A stretch of DNA of 64,000 nucleotides from positions 1 to 64,000 of the forward strand of contig JALCDQ010000007.1 of the NCBI GenBank assembly GCA_022641735.1, written 5' to 3'. The translations under genes and the position numbers were made by a program. Source of the stretch: Prevotella sp. GTDB lineage: Bacteria; Bacteroidota; Bacteroidia; Bacteroidales; Bacteroidaceae. This document shows positions 53,545-62,274 of this stretch, piece by piece. Numbering within the stretch: position 1 is the stretch's first letter; every line of letters starts with the position of its first letter. Below the pieces are notes generated by a model. That model was not told the origin of the DNA, did no database searches, and worked only from the letters and a program-made list of their open reading frames with translations.

Positions 53545-53617
53545 TCGGGATGACCAGATTCGAACTGGCGACCCCTACGTCCCGAACGTAGTACGCTACC
53601 AACTGCGCTACATCCCG
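53545..53617 (-). tRNA. tRNA-Pro (anticodon CGG)
   Basis: A minus-strand cloverleaf of 73 nt. The acceptor CGGGATG pairs with CATCCCG, discriminator A. The D-arm includes AGTTGGTAGCG. The anticodon stem CTACG/CGTAG encloses TTCGGGA, giving anticodon CGG (proline). The T-arm is CCAGTTCGAATCTGG. CCA is not encoded. Confidence 0.95.
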
Positions 53618-53674
53618 ATTTGGATGCAAAGATACGCCAAATTTATGAAACGAGGGAATATTTACGAAGAAAAA

Positions 53675-53706
53675 TTTGTATCCTTATCATAAAAGCCGTA
53701 TCTTTG
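53675..53706 (+). promoter_or_regulatory. Promoter of the DUF4838 gene
   Basis: TTTG at 53675-53678, a 20-nt spacer and TATCTTTG at 53699-53706 form a perfect consensus. The leader to the ATG at 53792 is about 80 nt. Confidence 0.85.
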
Positions 53707-53791
53707 CATTATCTTTTGACAGAAGACTTGATTCCAACAGTAGGAAGACAAACTAAAAACCCGAAATTTTACACCTAATTATTATACTTAT

Positions 53792-55984
53792 ATGAGAAAT
53801 ATATTACGAGCATTACTATTGGCTCTTTTCACGTTGCCGGCAACTTATGTTTCCGCCCAAATTACTTTGGTGGAGAAAAATAAGCCGAAAGCACAGATTG
53901 TACTTGCCGAAAACAATGAGGTAAATCATGACGCAGCGTCAATTTTGGCCCATTTCATCGAGAAAATGTCGAACGCTAAGCTCCCGATAACGGATAAGAA
54001 ATCGGTAGCTAAAGGCGCGGTTGTCATTGGTGAAAAGACCGCTGATGCGGGCAAAGATGGCTTTCTTATTGATTGCAAAAACGGCATCCTTCACATCCAA
54101 ACAGGCGGTGGCATGGGAGCCGTTTATGGTGTCGAGACCCTTTTGGAGCAGTATCTTGGCGTGAATTATTGGGCATTTGAAACGGCAGATTACCCTCAAA
54201 TGGCCACCATCTGTTTGCCTCAGATACATCATGCAGAGACTCCTGCCTTCCGTTTCCGTATGTCGCAGAGCTATTGTGATAAAGACCCGCAATATGTGAA
54301 GTGGTATCGACTGAACAATCAGACGGAAGTTTTCGCCAATAACCTTTGGGTTCACACCTTTAATCGGATACTTCCAGCCTCCGTATATGGCAAGGCGCAC
54401 CCCGAATATTACTCGTTTTTGAATGGTCAAAGACGGCCTGGTGACCATAGCCAGTGGTGCTTGACCAATCCTGAAGTCTTTGAGATAGTATGCCAAAAGG
54501 TAGATTCCATCTTCAAGGCAAACCCTGGGAAGACCATGATAAGCATCAGTCAAAACGATGGAAACAATACTTATTGCCAATGTGAAGCGTGCAAAAAGGT
54601 GGATGAATATGAGGGTTCACCCTCCGGAAACATCATCCGATTCCTTAATAAGTTGGCTGAACGCTTCCCAGATAAGCAGTTTTCGACGCTTGCCTACCTC
54701 TTCAGCATGCATCCGCCAAAGCATGTGAAGCCCCTTCCAAACGTGAATATCATGCTCTGTGACATCGATTGCAAGCGTGAAGTGCCTCTTACAGATAATG
54801 AATCAGGGCAAGATTTCGTGTCGGCACTCGAAGGCTGGGGCAAGATTTCCAATAATATCTTCCTTTGGGACTATGGAATCAACTTCGACAACATGGTTGA
54901 GCCTTTCCCTAACTTCCATATTCTGAAGAAGAATTTGCAGCTTTTCAAGAAGAATCATGCCACGATGGTGTTTGAGCAAGTCAATGGACAGCGAGGCACC
55001 GACTTTGCTGAGATGCGTGCCTATATGCTCGAAAAGCTCATGTGGAACCCCGAATTGGATGATGATTCTTTGATGCAAACCTTCCTGAAAGGCTATTATG
55101 GCAAGGCCGCTCCTTATCTTTATCAATATCAGAAACTGTTGCAAGGAGCGCTTGTGTCGTCAGGAACGCCTCTGTGGATATACGATTCGCCAGTTACTCA
55201 TAAGAACGGGATGTTCAATGACAACATGATGAAGATGTATAAGGAGCTTTTCGACAAGGCTGAGAATGCCGTCAGAGGTGATAGCGCCAAGTTTGCAAGG
55301 GTGCAGATTGCCCGTTTGCCGATTCAATACAGCGAGCTTGAGATTGCCCGAACACGGCAAGGAATGAACTTGGAGGACATGCGTCAGAAGCTAAACACCT
55401 TCAAAGAGCGCACCGAAAAATATGATGTTGTCCAGTTGAATGAGCGCAACAACACGGCGGCTGACTATTGCAAGCTCTATGAAACGCGTTTCCTTCCGCA
55501 TGAGAATACCAATAAGGCGGCCAATGCAAAGGTGATTTGGAACAACAAGCCAGCCCCACGTTATCAGTCGATTGCCGATAAAGCGCTTACCGACGGACTA
55601 TATGGAGGTGCCGGATATGTAGAGAGTTGGGTAGGATGGGAAGGTCAGGATGCCGACTTTATCTTAGATATGGGGTCGGAAAAGACGTTCCAAAGCGTTT
55701 CTACCGACTTCCTCCATCAGCTTGGAGCATGGGTGTTGCTGCCCAAGAGTGTCACCTATTATTATTCAAAGGATAATAAGACTTACACCGAAATGGGCAC
55801 GCATGAGTTCCCGGAAGACAGAGATGGCTCCGTGAAATTTGTGCCCGGAACGGTCGAAGCATCCTCTCCAGTGACCGCAAGATATATTCGCGTGGTGGTG
55901 AAAACCATCGGTCTTTGCCCTTCATGGCATTATGGAGTAGGTTATCCGGCTTGGTTCTTCATGGATGAAGTCAACGTTCAATAA
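53792..55984 (+). CDS. Secreted DUF4838 protein, GH67-like with a C-terminal discoidin-like domain
   Basis: A signal peptide (LLALFTLPATYVSA|Q) is followed by an N-terminal domain like that of alpha-glucuronidases (VIGEKTADAGKDGFLIDCKN, GAVYGVETLLEQYLGVNYWA). The central DUF4838 barrel-like region includes WCLTNPEVFEIVCQKVDSIF, SISQNDGNNTYCQCEACKKV and the IFLWDYGINFDNMVEPFPNF stretch. The last 150 residues (ADKALTDGLYGGAGYVESWV, ARYIRVVVKTIG) look like an F5/8 type C (discoidin) carbohydrate-binding domain. 730 residues. It probably attacks a uronic-acid or related glycan, but the substrate is unproven. It is a single gene with its own promoter, not part of a visible susCD locus. Confidence 0.85.
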   Translation: MRNILRALLLALFTLPATYVSAQITLVEKNKPKAQIVLAENNEVNHDAASILAHFIEKMSNAKLPITDKKSVAKGAVVIGEKTADAGKDGFLIDCKNGILHIQTGGGMGAVYGVETLLEQYLGVNYWAFETADYPQMATICLPQIHHAETPAFRFRMSQSYCDKDPQYVKWYRLNNQTEVFANNLWVHTFNRILPASVYGKAHPEYYSFLNGQRRPGDHSQWCLTNPEVFEIVCQKVDSIFKANPGKTMISISQNDGNNTYCQCEACKKVDEYEGSPSGNIIRFLNKLAERFPDKQFSTLAYLFSMHPPKHVKPLPNVNIMLCDIDCKREVPLTDNESGQDFVSALEGWGKISNNIFLWDYGINFDNMVEPFPNFHILKKNLQLFKKNHATMVFEQVNGQRGTDFAEMRAYMLEKLMWNPELDDDSLMQTFLKGYYGKAAPYLYQYQKLLQGALVSSGTPLWIYDSPVTHKNGMFNDNMMKMYKELFDKAENAVRGDSAKFARVQIARLPIQYSELEIARTRQGMNLEDMRQKLNTFKERTEKYDVVQLNERNNTAADYCKLYETRFLPHENTNKAANAKVIWNNKPAPRYQSIADKALTDGLYGGAGYVESWVGWEGQDADFILDMGSEKTFQSVSTDFLHQLGAWVLLPKSVTYYYSKDNKTYTEMGTHEFPEDRDGSVKFVPGTVEASSPVTARYIRVVVKTIGLCPSWHYGVGYPAWFFMDEVNVQ

Positions 55985-55985
55985 C

Positions 55986-56183
55986 CTAAAAAAGAGCACT
56001 TTTGAGTCCCGAAGATAACACTTTGGAATTCAAAAGGTTATCATCAGCAGACCAAAACAAGTTGTTTTGGTGAGTAAAACAATTTGTTTTGGTAGGTAAA
56101 ACAACTTGTTTTGGTCTGTAAACAATGATCTTTTACATTCCTATCAGTCATCTATTGCTTTTTCATCAATAGCCTTTTGCAAG
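55986..56183. repeat. 22-nt-period palindrome array F (9 units, 4 strong)
   Basis: From 2 bp after the DUF4838 stop to 13 bp before the murF stop the gap divides into nine 22-nt blocks. The strong ones start at 56052, 56074, 56096 and 56118: CCAAAACAAGTTGTTTTGG, GTAAAACAATTTGTTTTGG, GTAAAACAACTTGTTTTGG, GTAAACAATGATCTTTTAC. Weaker ones begin at 55986 (CTAAAAAAGAGCACTTTTG), 56008, 56030, 56140 and 56162. It separates convergent genes, and no ordinary terminator is visible. Confidence 0.8.
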
Positions 56184-56196
56184 GCTATCAATAGTT

Positions 56197-57504
56197 TTAC
56201 AGCAATTCAGGAAGCTCAAACAGGCGGATGCCATTGCTTCCTTTGATGAGAATATAGTGGTTTTCTATAGGCTCGGCAGCAATCGCCTTCTTCACTTCCT
56301 CTACGTCTTTGAACTTGCGGAAGTCGCAATCTGTCTTGCCAAATTCCTCTCCGACAAGCCAGATTTGCTGCAATCCGGAAGCCTTGAGCTCATCCACCAC
56401 CTTCTGATGTTCCTCTTCAGAGGCTGCTCCCAGCTCCCGCATGTCGCCGAGAATGGCCATTTTGCGGTCCACTTGCATATAAGTGAAATTGGTAAGAGCC
56501 GCTTTCATGCTCGTAGGATTGGCATTATAGGCATCCACGATGAGGCGGTTGTGCGCTGTAACGGTCAGTTGTGAGCGGTTGTTGCTTGGCACATAGCCCT
56601 CGAGGGCATGGCAGATTTGCTCGGCAGTGATGCCGAAATGGAGGCCAACAGTGATGGCTGCCAACATATTATTGATGTTGTAAGCCCCGATAAGATGCGT
56701 CTGTACCTCGTGACTTGCCGTTCCTTTCGCCTTCCAAGCGAATTTCAGGAATGGCGCGCAACTGATGACCGTACCCTCCACATCGGCTTTCGCCTCCTCG
56801 GAAGAAGAATAAGTCTCTAATCGATTGATATTCCGGTCACTCGCCATCTTCACTAAATGTTCATTTGCGGCATCCAAGAAGACCAGCGCATGATGGTTTT
56901 TCAGAAAGTCGTAAAGCTCGCCTTTCGTCTGTTTTACCCCTTCAAAAGAGCCAAAACCTTGCAGATGAGCCTTGCCGACGTTGGTGATGAGGCCGCAAGT
57001 AGGCTCTACATATTCCACCAAAGCCTTGATATCGCCCGGATGAGAGGCACCCATTTCGATGACGGCAATTTCATGTTGCTTGCCGATACGCAGCAAAGTC
57101 TTGGGCACACCCACATCGTTATTGAAATTGCCCTCCGTATGCAGTACGTTGAAACGCTCTGACAGAACTGCCGAAATGAGTTCTTTCGTGGTCGTCTTGC
57201 CGTTTGTGCCCGTGATGCCCAGCACCGGAATGTCGAACTGACGACGATGTTCTCGCGCCAATTCCTTGAAGGCGAGGAGGCAATCAGGTACTAAGATATA
57301 GCGCTCATCATCAGCTTTATCGTATTCTTTCTCATCTATCACGGCATAAGCACACCCTTTATTCAAGGCCATTTCGGCAAACTTGTTGCCATCGAAAGAG
57401 GCACCTTTGAGTGCAACGAATATGCTCCCTTCAGGGCAATCACGACTGTCGGTGGTCACCACAGGATGCTGTTGATAGATTTTGTGTAGTTCTGAAATAT
57501 CCAT
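56197..57504 (-). CDS. murF: UDP-N-acetylmuramoyl-tripeptide--D-alanyl-D-alanine ligase
   Basis: Attaches the D-Ala-D-Ala dipeptide, the last cytoplasmic ligase step of the peptidoglycan precursor. Features include the N-terminal VVTTDSRDCPEGSIFVALKG, the P-loop [40 protein letters not shown], the VDAYNANPTSMKAAL motif and ILGDMRELGAASEEEHQKV. 435 residues from the ATG at 57504 (MDISELHKIYQ), chosen because upstream codons overlap the promoter. It is the mur ligase missing from the dcw cluster, located 20 kb beyond it. Confidence 0.96.
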   Translation of the reverse strand: MDISELHKIYQQHPVVTTDSRDCPEGSIFVALKGASFDGNKFAEMALNKGCAYAVIDEKEYDKADDERYILVPDCLLAFKELAREHRRQFDIPVLGITGTNGKTTTKELISAVLSERFNVLHTEGNFNNDVGVPKTLLRIGKQHEIAVIEMGASHPGDIKALVEYVEPTCGLITNVGKAHLQGFGSFEGVKQTKGELYDFLKNHHALVFLDAANEHLVKMASDRNINRLETYSSSEEAKADVEGTVISCAPFLKFAWKAKGTASHEVQTHLIGAYNINNMLAAITVGLHFGITAEQICHALEGYVPSNNRSQLTVTAHNRLIVDAYNANPTSMKAALTNFTYMQVDRKMAILGDMRELGAASEEEHQKVVDELKASGLQQIWLVGEEFGKTDCDFRKFKDVEEVKKAIAAEPIENHYILIKGSNGIRLFELPELL

Positions 57505-57529
57505 TTTGTGAGTAGTTTTATTCCAAATG

Positions 57530-57559
57530 CAAAAGTAACACATTTTTTCGAGAAACAAA
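57530..57559 (-). promoter_or_regulatory. murF promoter
   Basis: On the minus strand TTTG (57556-57559), an 18-nt spacer and TACTTTTG (57530-57537). It is arranged divergently with the folP promoter, 28 bp apart. Confidence 0.65.
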
Positions 57560-57587
57560 TAAAAAATCAAGATTTCACTTTCAATGT

Positions 57588-57618
57588 TTTGTTATTTGGT
57601 CGAATTATCGTATATTTG
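57588..57618 (+). promoter_or_regulatory. folP-cdaA promoter
   Basis: TTTG at 57588-57591, a 19-nt spacer and TATATTTG at 57611-57618. The folP ATG (57624) is only 5 nt after the -7 box, so the mRNA should be almost leaderless. Confidence 0.8.
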
Positions 57619-57623
57619 CGCTT

Positions 57624-58475
57624 ATGAATGATTCTCTTGATTATACCATAAACGTGCGAGGACGACTTTTCTCACTGAAAGAGCCACAGGTGATGGGCAT
57701 TCTCAACTGTACTCCGGACTCCTTTTACTCAGGAAGCCGAAAGCAGACAGAAGCCGAAATTGCCGATAGGGCCAATCAGATAGTGAGTGAAGGAGGCTCT
57801 ATCATCGATGTGGGAGCCTTTTCCACGCGCCCGGGAGCTGATGAAGTGAGCGAGGAAGAGGAGTGCCGAAGACTGCAAAAGACCCTCGAAATCGTGCGCA
57901 GAGAACAGCCTGAAGTGCCCATATCGGTAGATACTTATCGTCCGATGGTGGCTCGTCGCTGCATAGAAGACTGGGGCGCAGACATCATCAACGATGTTTC
58001 GGAAGGCGGAATCACAGGTATCGTCAATACACCCATCCATGAGAGTGGGTCGATGTTTGAAGTGGTAGCCTCCTTGCAGGTGCCTTATATATTAATGTCA
58101 GTGAAATCCAACCTCCATGATATGCTCATTGCTTTCGCCAAAGAAGTGCAACAACTGCGCGACTTAGGGGCAAAAGACATCATTCTTGACCCTGGTTTCG
58201 GCTTCGGAAAGACGCTGGAGGACAACTACAAGATACTCAACGAACTGGAAAAACTTCAGGTTTTGGAACTTCCGCTGTTAGTGGGAGTGTCGCGCAAGAG
58301 CATGATTTTCAAGCTCATCGGTGGCAATCCAGCCACTTCTCTCAATGGCACTACGGCCATCCATGCCATCAGCTTACTGAAAGGAGGCCGCATCCTTCGG
58401 GTGCATGATGTAAAAGAAGCCGTGGAGACCGTTAGAATCTACGAGGCTCTCAACGGCAAATATCCTCAGAAATAA
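57624..58475 (+). CDS. folP: Dihydropteroate synthase
   Basis: Condenses p-aminobenzoate with hydroxymethyl-dihydropterin diphosphate in folate synthesis, and is the sulfonamide target. Motifs are VMGILNCTPDSFYSGSR, IIDVGAFSTRPGADEVSEEE, ISVDTYRPMVA, IINDVSEGG, ILDPGFGFGKTLEDNY and LVGVSRKSMIFKLIGG. 283 residues. cdaA starts 24 bp later, and this folP-cdaA pairing is common in Bacteroidetes. Confidence 0.96.
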   Translation: MNDSLDYTINVRGRLFSLKEPQVMGILNCTPDSFYSGSRKQTEAEIADRANQIVSEGGSIIDVGAFSTRPGADEVSEEEECRRLQKTLEIVRREQPEVPISVDTYRPMVARRCIEDWGADIINDVSEGGITGIVNTPIHESGSMFEVVASLQVPYILMSVKSNLHDMLIAFAKEVQQLRDLGAKDIILDPGFGFGKTLEDNYKILNELEKLQVLELPLLVGVSRKSMIFKLIGGNPATSLNGTTAIHAISLLKGGRILRVHDVKEAVETVRIYEALNGKYPQK

Positions 58476-58499
58476 CCTTCAAAACGCAATAAAAAGAAT

Positions 58500-59276
58500 A
58501 TGTTTTTCGACTTTGGCATTAAAGATATCATCGACATCCTGCTTGTCGCACTGATGCTCTACTATATCTACCGACTGATGAAAGAGAGCCGTTCACTCAA
58601 CGTCTTCATAGGTATCATGGTGTTTGTGGTCATCTGGCTATTCGTTAGTCAGGTGCTTGAGATGCGTCTGTTGGGCTCCATTATGGACAAGTTGGTCAGT
58701 GTGGGTGTGATAGCCCTTATCGTTCTCTTTCAACAGGAGATACGAAAATTCCTCTATACACTGGGTGCCCATCAGCAGTTCAAGCATTTTTTCAAGTTCT
58801 TCTCATCAGGGAAAAATAAGGAAATCGCCGAAGACAAAGAGACCATCATGCCTATTGTGATGGCCTGTATGAGTATGTCGAAGGGCAAAGTAGGCTCTTT
58901 GATAGTGATAGAACGTACTACACCCTTGGATGATATCGTAGAGACTGGCGACACGATAGATGCCAATATCAACCAAAGGCTTATTGAAAACATCTTTTTC
59001 AAGAACTCTCCTTTGCACGACGGGGCCATGATTATCTCCAAGAAACGTATCAAGGCAGCCGGCTGTATATTGCCGGTTTCGCATAATCTCGACATTCCCA
59101 AGGAGTTAGGACTTCGTCATCGCGCCGCCATGGGAATATCTCAGACCTCAGATGCAATCGCTGTTGTGGTATCAGAAGAGACCGGACGCATCAGTGTTGC
59201 TATCAAAGGAGAATTCAAACTAAGGCTTTCAGCTGAAGAACTGGAGAGTATTTTGGCCAAAGAAATGACCGTATAA
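58500..59276 (+). CDS. cdaA: Diadenylate cyclase CdaA
   Basis: Makes the second messenger c-di-AMP from two ATP. Three N-terminal membrane helices (about 10-80: IDILLVALMLYYIYRL, VFIGIMVFVVIWLFVSQVL, VGVIALIVLFQQ) precede a DisA_N cyclase domain. Its catalytic motifs are LHDGAMII (DGA) and LGLRHRAAMGIS (RHR). 258 residues. It is co-transcribed with folP. Its stop codon abuts the stop of the convergent DUF2156-GNAT gene with no base between. Confidence 0.95.
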   Translation: MFFDFGIKDIIDILLVALMLYYIYRLMKESRSLNVFIGIMVFVVIWLFVSQVLEMRLLGSIMDKLVSVGVIALIVLFQQEIRKFLYTLGAHQQFKHFFKFFSSGKNKEIAEDKETIMPIVMACMSMSKGKVGSLIVIERTTPLDDIVETGDTIDANINQRLIENIFFKNSPLHDGAMIISKKRIKAAGCILPVSHNLDIPKELGLRHRAAMGISQTSDAIAVVVSEETGRISVAIKGEFKLRLSAEELESILAKEMTV

Positions 59277-61031
59277 TCAGTTGAGCATCAGGTTCATCGT
59301 GGCCTTTTCTTCCTTAAAGATGAATTCAGAGAGTTGTCTTATGTTCATCTTTATCGCTTCAGTATCAGGCTCATCGGTCTGACATACAGTCCCATCTTTG
59401 ATGATATAGTAGGCATTATTCATCGGTATGTCATGGTCTCCTTGTACTCTTATCGTGCAATCAGCCGATGGGTTTCTCTTCGCATAAGCCTCCAAAGCAT
59501 TCTTGGCATTGATTACTCGGAGCATGGCCTGTATCGGTTCAACAGCCATTTCGTAGCTTTCTTCGCTGATGTGGATATCTTCCTTGATGATATCCAGTCC
59601 CTCTTCATCATGCATCAGAATACAGTCTTGTTCCCTTTGCCATTTGTCGAAATCGAGGAAAGACATTTCCTTAACATTAAAAGGCGGTTGAGTGCAGGTG
59701 ATACAATTGGCATATCCGCATTTGCCATACCATTCATAGAGCCAGGGCTCAGCAGGTATCAGCGTGGCGAAAGTGATGCCTTTATAATAAAGAGAGAAGT
59801 GAGCTTGACGCATCAAGTTGTTTCCGATATCCTGTCGGCGGAAGTCCAGGCTCACGCATACACCGCTTAAATAGGCAGTTTTTATTTCTTCACCATGGTA
59901 AAGCAACGTATAGGGTAGTGTCTGTAATGCTGCCACGACATGATGATTAATCTGGCAAGTGATGTTGTATTCGTTCTTATATACGCGACTGAAATACAAA
60001 TCCATAAACGTTTCACTATCTCCGAAAGACTGTTTCCATAGTTCTCTGGTCTCTTTCAGAATTCTGTCTTGGTCTTCAAAGTCGGCGAGTGGGTGCTTTT
60101 CCATGATGACATTCTTTTCCAACAATATGTCCGGCTTATAGGAAAGCTTAGCGTTTCGCAGTCCTTCCTCTCCCATATCCTCTTCCCGATTGATATAATA
60201 ATATTGTTCGGGCAGATGTTTTATAAACTCTTGATTGATGATGGTGAACGAGCCTTCATAACTTGTGTCGGCTTTTTCTACACAGACATCAAACGTCTTT
60301 TGGTTGATAGGACAGCCGAAAGTGAATGCGATGAGCTTTCCTTCTACCCAAATGGTGCCTCCTAAGAGACCTAAACGCTCCCAACGGTCGAAGGCACGGG
60401 TCATGGAACGCAATTCTTCGGTCCTGCTTTCATCTTGATTGGAATCGTCCTGAGCCTTTCTCCATTGACATTCCAACCGCAAACATTCGGGTATCAATTC
60501 AGGAGTGAGCTCTCTGTATCCATAATTTGGATAGAGGTTTTTGAACTTATTGATGTGGTTTCGCTTGCTTTGCAACTTCTTGCCCGATAGGTTTATCAGT
60601 TTGTCGCGGGTGTATACGTAATCCGCATAATCACGGTCTGGCTTTATCTGAAACGTATCCGGAAAGGCCTCTTCGATGATGCTTGTCATGTAATTACATA
60701 CGCCGAGCAAGAGGAACGGATGCCCCATGGCAATCGAATCGTCACGAATGGCCCGAATCACCCTTACTGAACATTCATCGCAAGGCTCCACTTTGAACGT
60801 GCCATCAGCTTGTTCTCGTGGCTTTGCCAAAGGCATCATATAGGCTAAATGATGTCCTGCATAAAAGCGGAAGACCAGATAATCCTCGACAATGGCAAAC
60901 TGCGTGTTATATAAAAAACGCCAACTGATAAGATTTGCAAAGGAAAGATCGCAGTTCATGCGGTCTCCCCACAGTGTAAAACCTTGTATTATATCTTTGT
61001 CGGCGGTTGTTAGGTCCTTAAATTTAATCAT
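59277..61031 (-). CDS. DUF2156 (aminoacyl-lipid-synthase-like) and GNAT fusion protein
   Basis: The N-terminal half (about 1-300) is a DUF2156 domain, the double-GNAT fold seen in the soluble part of lysyl-phosphatidylglycerol synthases: FTLWGDRMNCDLSFANLISW, YAGHHLAYMMPLAKP, YVYTRDKLINLSGKKLQSKR, NREEDMGEEGLRNAKLSYKP. The second half (about 320-584) is a GNAT acetyltransferase, with the acetyl-CoA loop region SLDFRRQDIGNNLMRQAHFS and KCGYANCITC. No transmembrane helices, 584 residues. Substrates are unknown; modification of lipids or amino compounds is plausible. It is convergent with cdaA, stop against stop. Confidence 0.85.
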   Translation of the reverse strand: MIKFKDLTTADKDIIQGFTLWGDRMNCDLSFANLISWRFLYNTQFAIVEDYLVFRFYAGHHLAYMMPLAKPREQADGTFKVEPCDECSVRVIRAIRDDSIAMGHPFLLLGVCNYMTSIIEEAFPDTFQIKPDRDYADYVYTRDKLINLSGKKLQSKRNHINKFKNLYPNYGYRELTPELIPECLRLECQWRKAQDDSNQDESRTEELRSMTRAFDRWERLGLLGGTIWVEGKLIAFTFGCPINQKTFDVCVEKADTSYEGSFTIINQEFIKHLPEQYYYINREEDMGEEGLRNAKLSYKPDILLEKNVIMEKHPLADFEDQDRILKETRELWKQSFGDSETFMDLYFSRVYKNEYNITCQINHHVVAALQTLPYTLLYHGEEIKTAYLSGVCVSLDFRRQDIGNNLMRQAHFSLYYKGITFATLIPAEPWLYEWYGKCGYANCITCTQPPFNVKEMSFLDFDKWQREQDCILMHDEEGLDIIKEDIHISEESYEMAVEPIQAMLRVINAKNALEAYAKRNPSADCTIRVQGDHDIPMNNAYYIIKDGTVCQTDEPDTEAIKMNIRQLSEFIFKEEKATMNLMLN

Positions 61032-61188
61032 AATCAGATAATAAATTAATTATTGCCACAAATTTATGAAAATTTATCCGATAATCATCTACATTATCGA
61101 TTAATTTTCTTAATTTTGCAAAGTGGAAATTACAAAAAGGCGATTTCCTGCTTAATTGAATACATCATTTAATTATAAAATAAAAACT

Positions 61189-62232
61189 ATGGATTTATTA
61201 CAGCAAATTGTTGCGCGTGCAAAAGCTAATAAACAGCGCATCGTGCTCCCTGAAGCTGAAGAGGAGCGTACTTTAAAAGCAGCCGATAAGGTGTTGGCGG
61301 ATGACATCGCAGACCTTATCCTGATAGGTAATCCTGACAATATCGCAAGTCTGGCGTTGCAAATGGGCTTGAAGAATATCGATAAGGCTACCATTGTAGA
61401 TCCTCAGAATAATCCAAAGAGTGAAGAATATGCCGAATTGCTGGCTGAGCTCCGTAAGAAGAAAGGTATGACTATTGAGCAGGCCCGTGATTTGGTTACA
61501 AATAACAACCTTTATCTTGGTTGCATGATTATCAAGACCGAAGGCGCTGACGGACAGATTTCCGGTGCGTTGAGTACCACTGGTGACACGCTTCGCCCAG
61601 CTCTTCAGATTATCAAATGCACACCGGGCATCACCTGTGTGAGTGGAGCTATGTTGCTTATCTCTAAAGAGAAAGAGTATGGCGAGAACGGTGTAGTGGT
61701 CTTTGGTGATGTTGCTGTAACTCCTAATCCTACTGCCGACCAGCTCTCACAGATAGCTTATACTACTGCAGAGACTGCTAAGAGCGTGGCTGGAATTGCT
61801 GAACCTCGTGTTGCTATGTTGAGTTTCTCCACGAAGGGAAGTGCAAAGGATGCTATCGACAAGGCCACTGGCAAGAGCGTTTATATTATAGATAAGGTGT
61901 TGGAAGCTACTAAGTTGGCTCAAGAGAAATATCCTGAGCTTCATGTGGATGGCGAGTTGCAAGCTGATGCAGCACTTGTTCCATCCGTGGCAACGAAGAA
62001 AGCTCCTGGAAGTGATATTGCCGGCAAGGCTAATGTGTTGATTGCACCGAACCTTGAGGTGGGGAATATCGGATATAAGATGGTGCAACGTTTGGGTGGA
62101 GTATCGGCTATAGGCCCTATTCTGCAAGGTATTGCGCGCCCTGTAAACGACCTCAGCCGTGGCTGTTCAGTAGATGATATCTATTATATGGTAGCCATTA
62201 CCTCCTGCCAAGCTCAGGATGCGAAGAAATAA
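61189..62232 (+). CDS. pta: Phosphate acetyltransferase
   Basis: Converts acetyl-CoA and phosphate to acetyl phosphate in acetate fermentation. The single-domain short form (347 residues) begins MDLLQQIVARAKANKQRIVL, with PEAEEERTLKAAD, GALSTTGDTLRPALQIIK, then MLSFSTKGSAKDAIDKATGK, and finally ANVLIAPNLEVGNIGYKM. I took the ATG at 61189. A TAATTTTG box at 61111-61118 suggests a leader of about 70 nt. ackA follows after 42 bp. Confidence 0.95.
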   Translation: MDLLQQIVARAKANKQRIVLPEAEEERTLKAADKVLADDIADLILIGNPDNIASLALQMGLKNIDKATIVDPQNNPKSEEYAELLAELRKKKGMTIEQARDLVTNNNLYLGCMIIKTEGADGQISGALSTTGDTLRPALQIIKCTPGITCVSGAMLLISKEKEYGENGVVVFGDVAVTPNPTADQLSQIAYTTAETAKSVAGIAEPRVAMLSFSTKGSAKDAIDKATGKSVYIIDKVLEATKLAQEKYPELHVDGELQADAALVPSVATKKAPGSDIAGKANVLIAPNLEVGNIGYKMVQRLGGVSAIGPILQGIARPVNDLSRGCSVDDIYYMVAITSCQAQDAKK

Positions 62233-62274
62233 AAGCAACAGAATAAATCATTAATTACGAAATAAAGAATAGAC

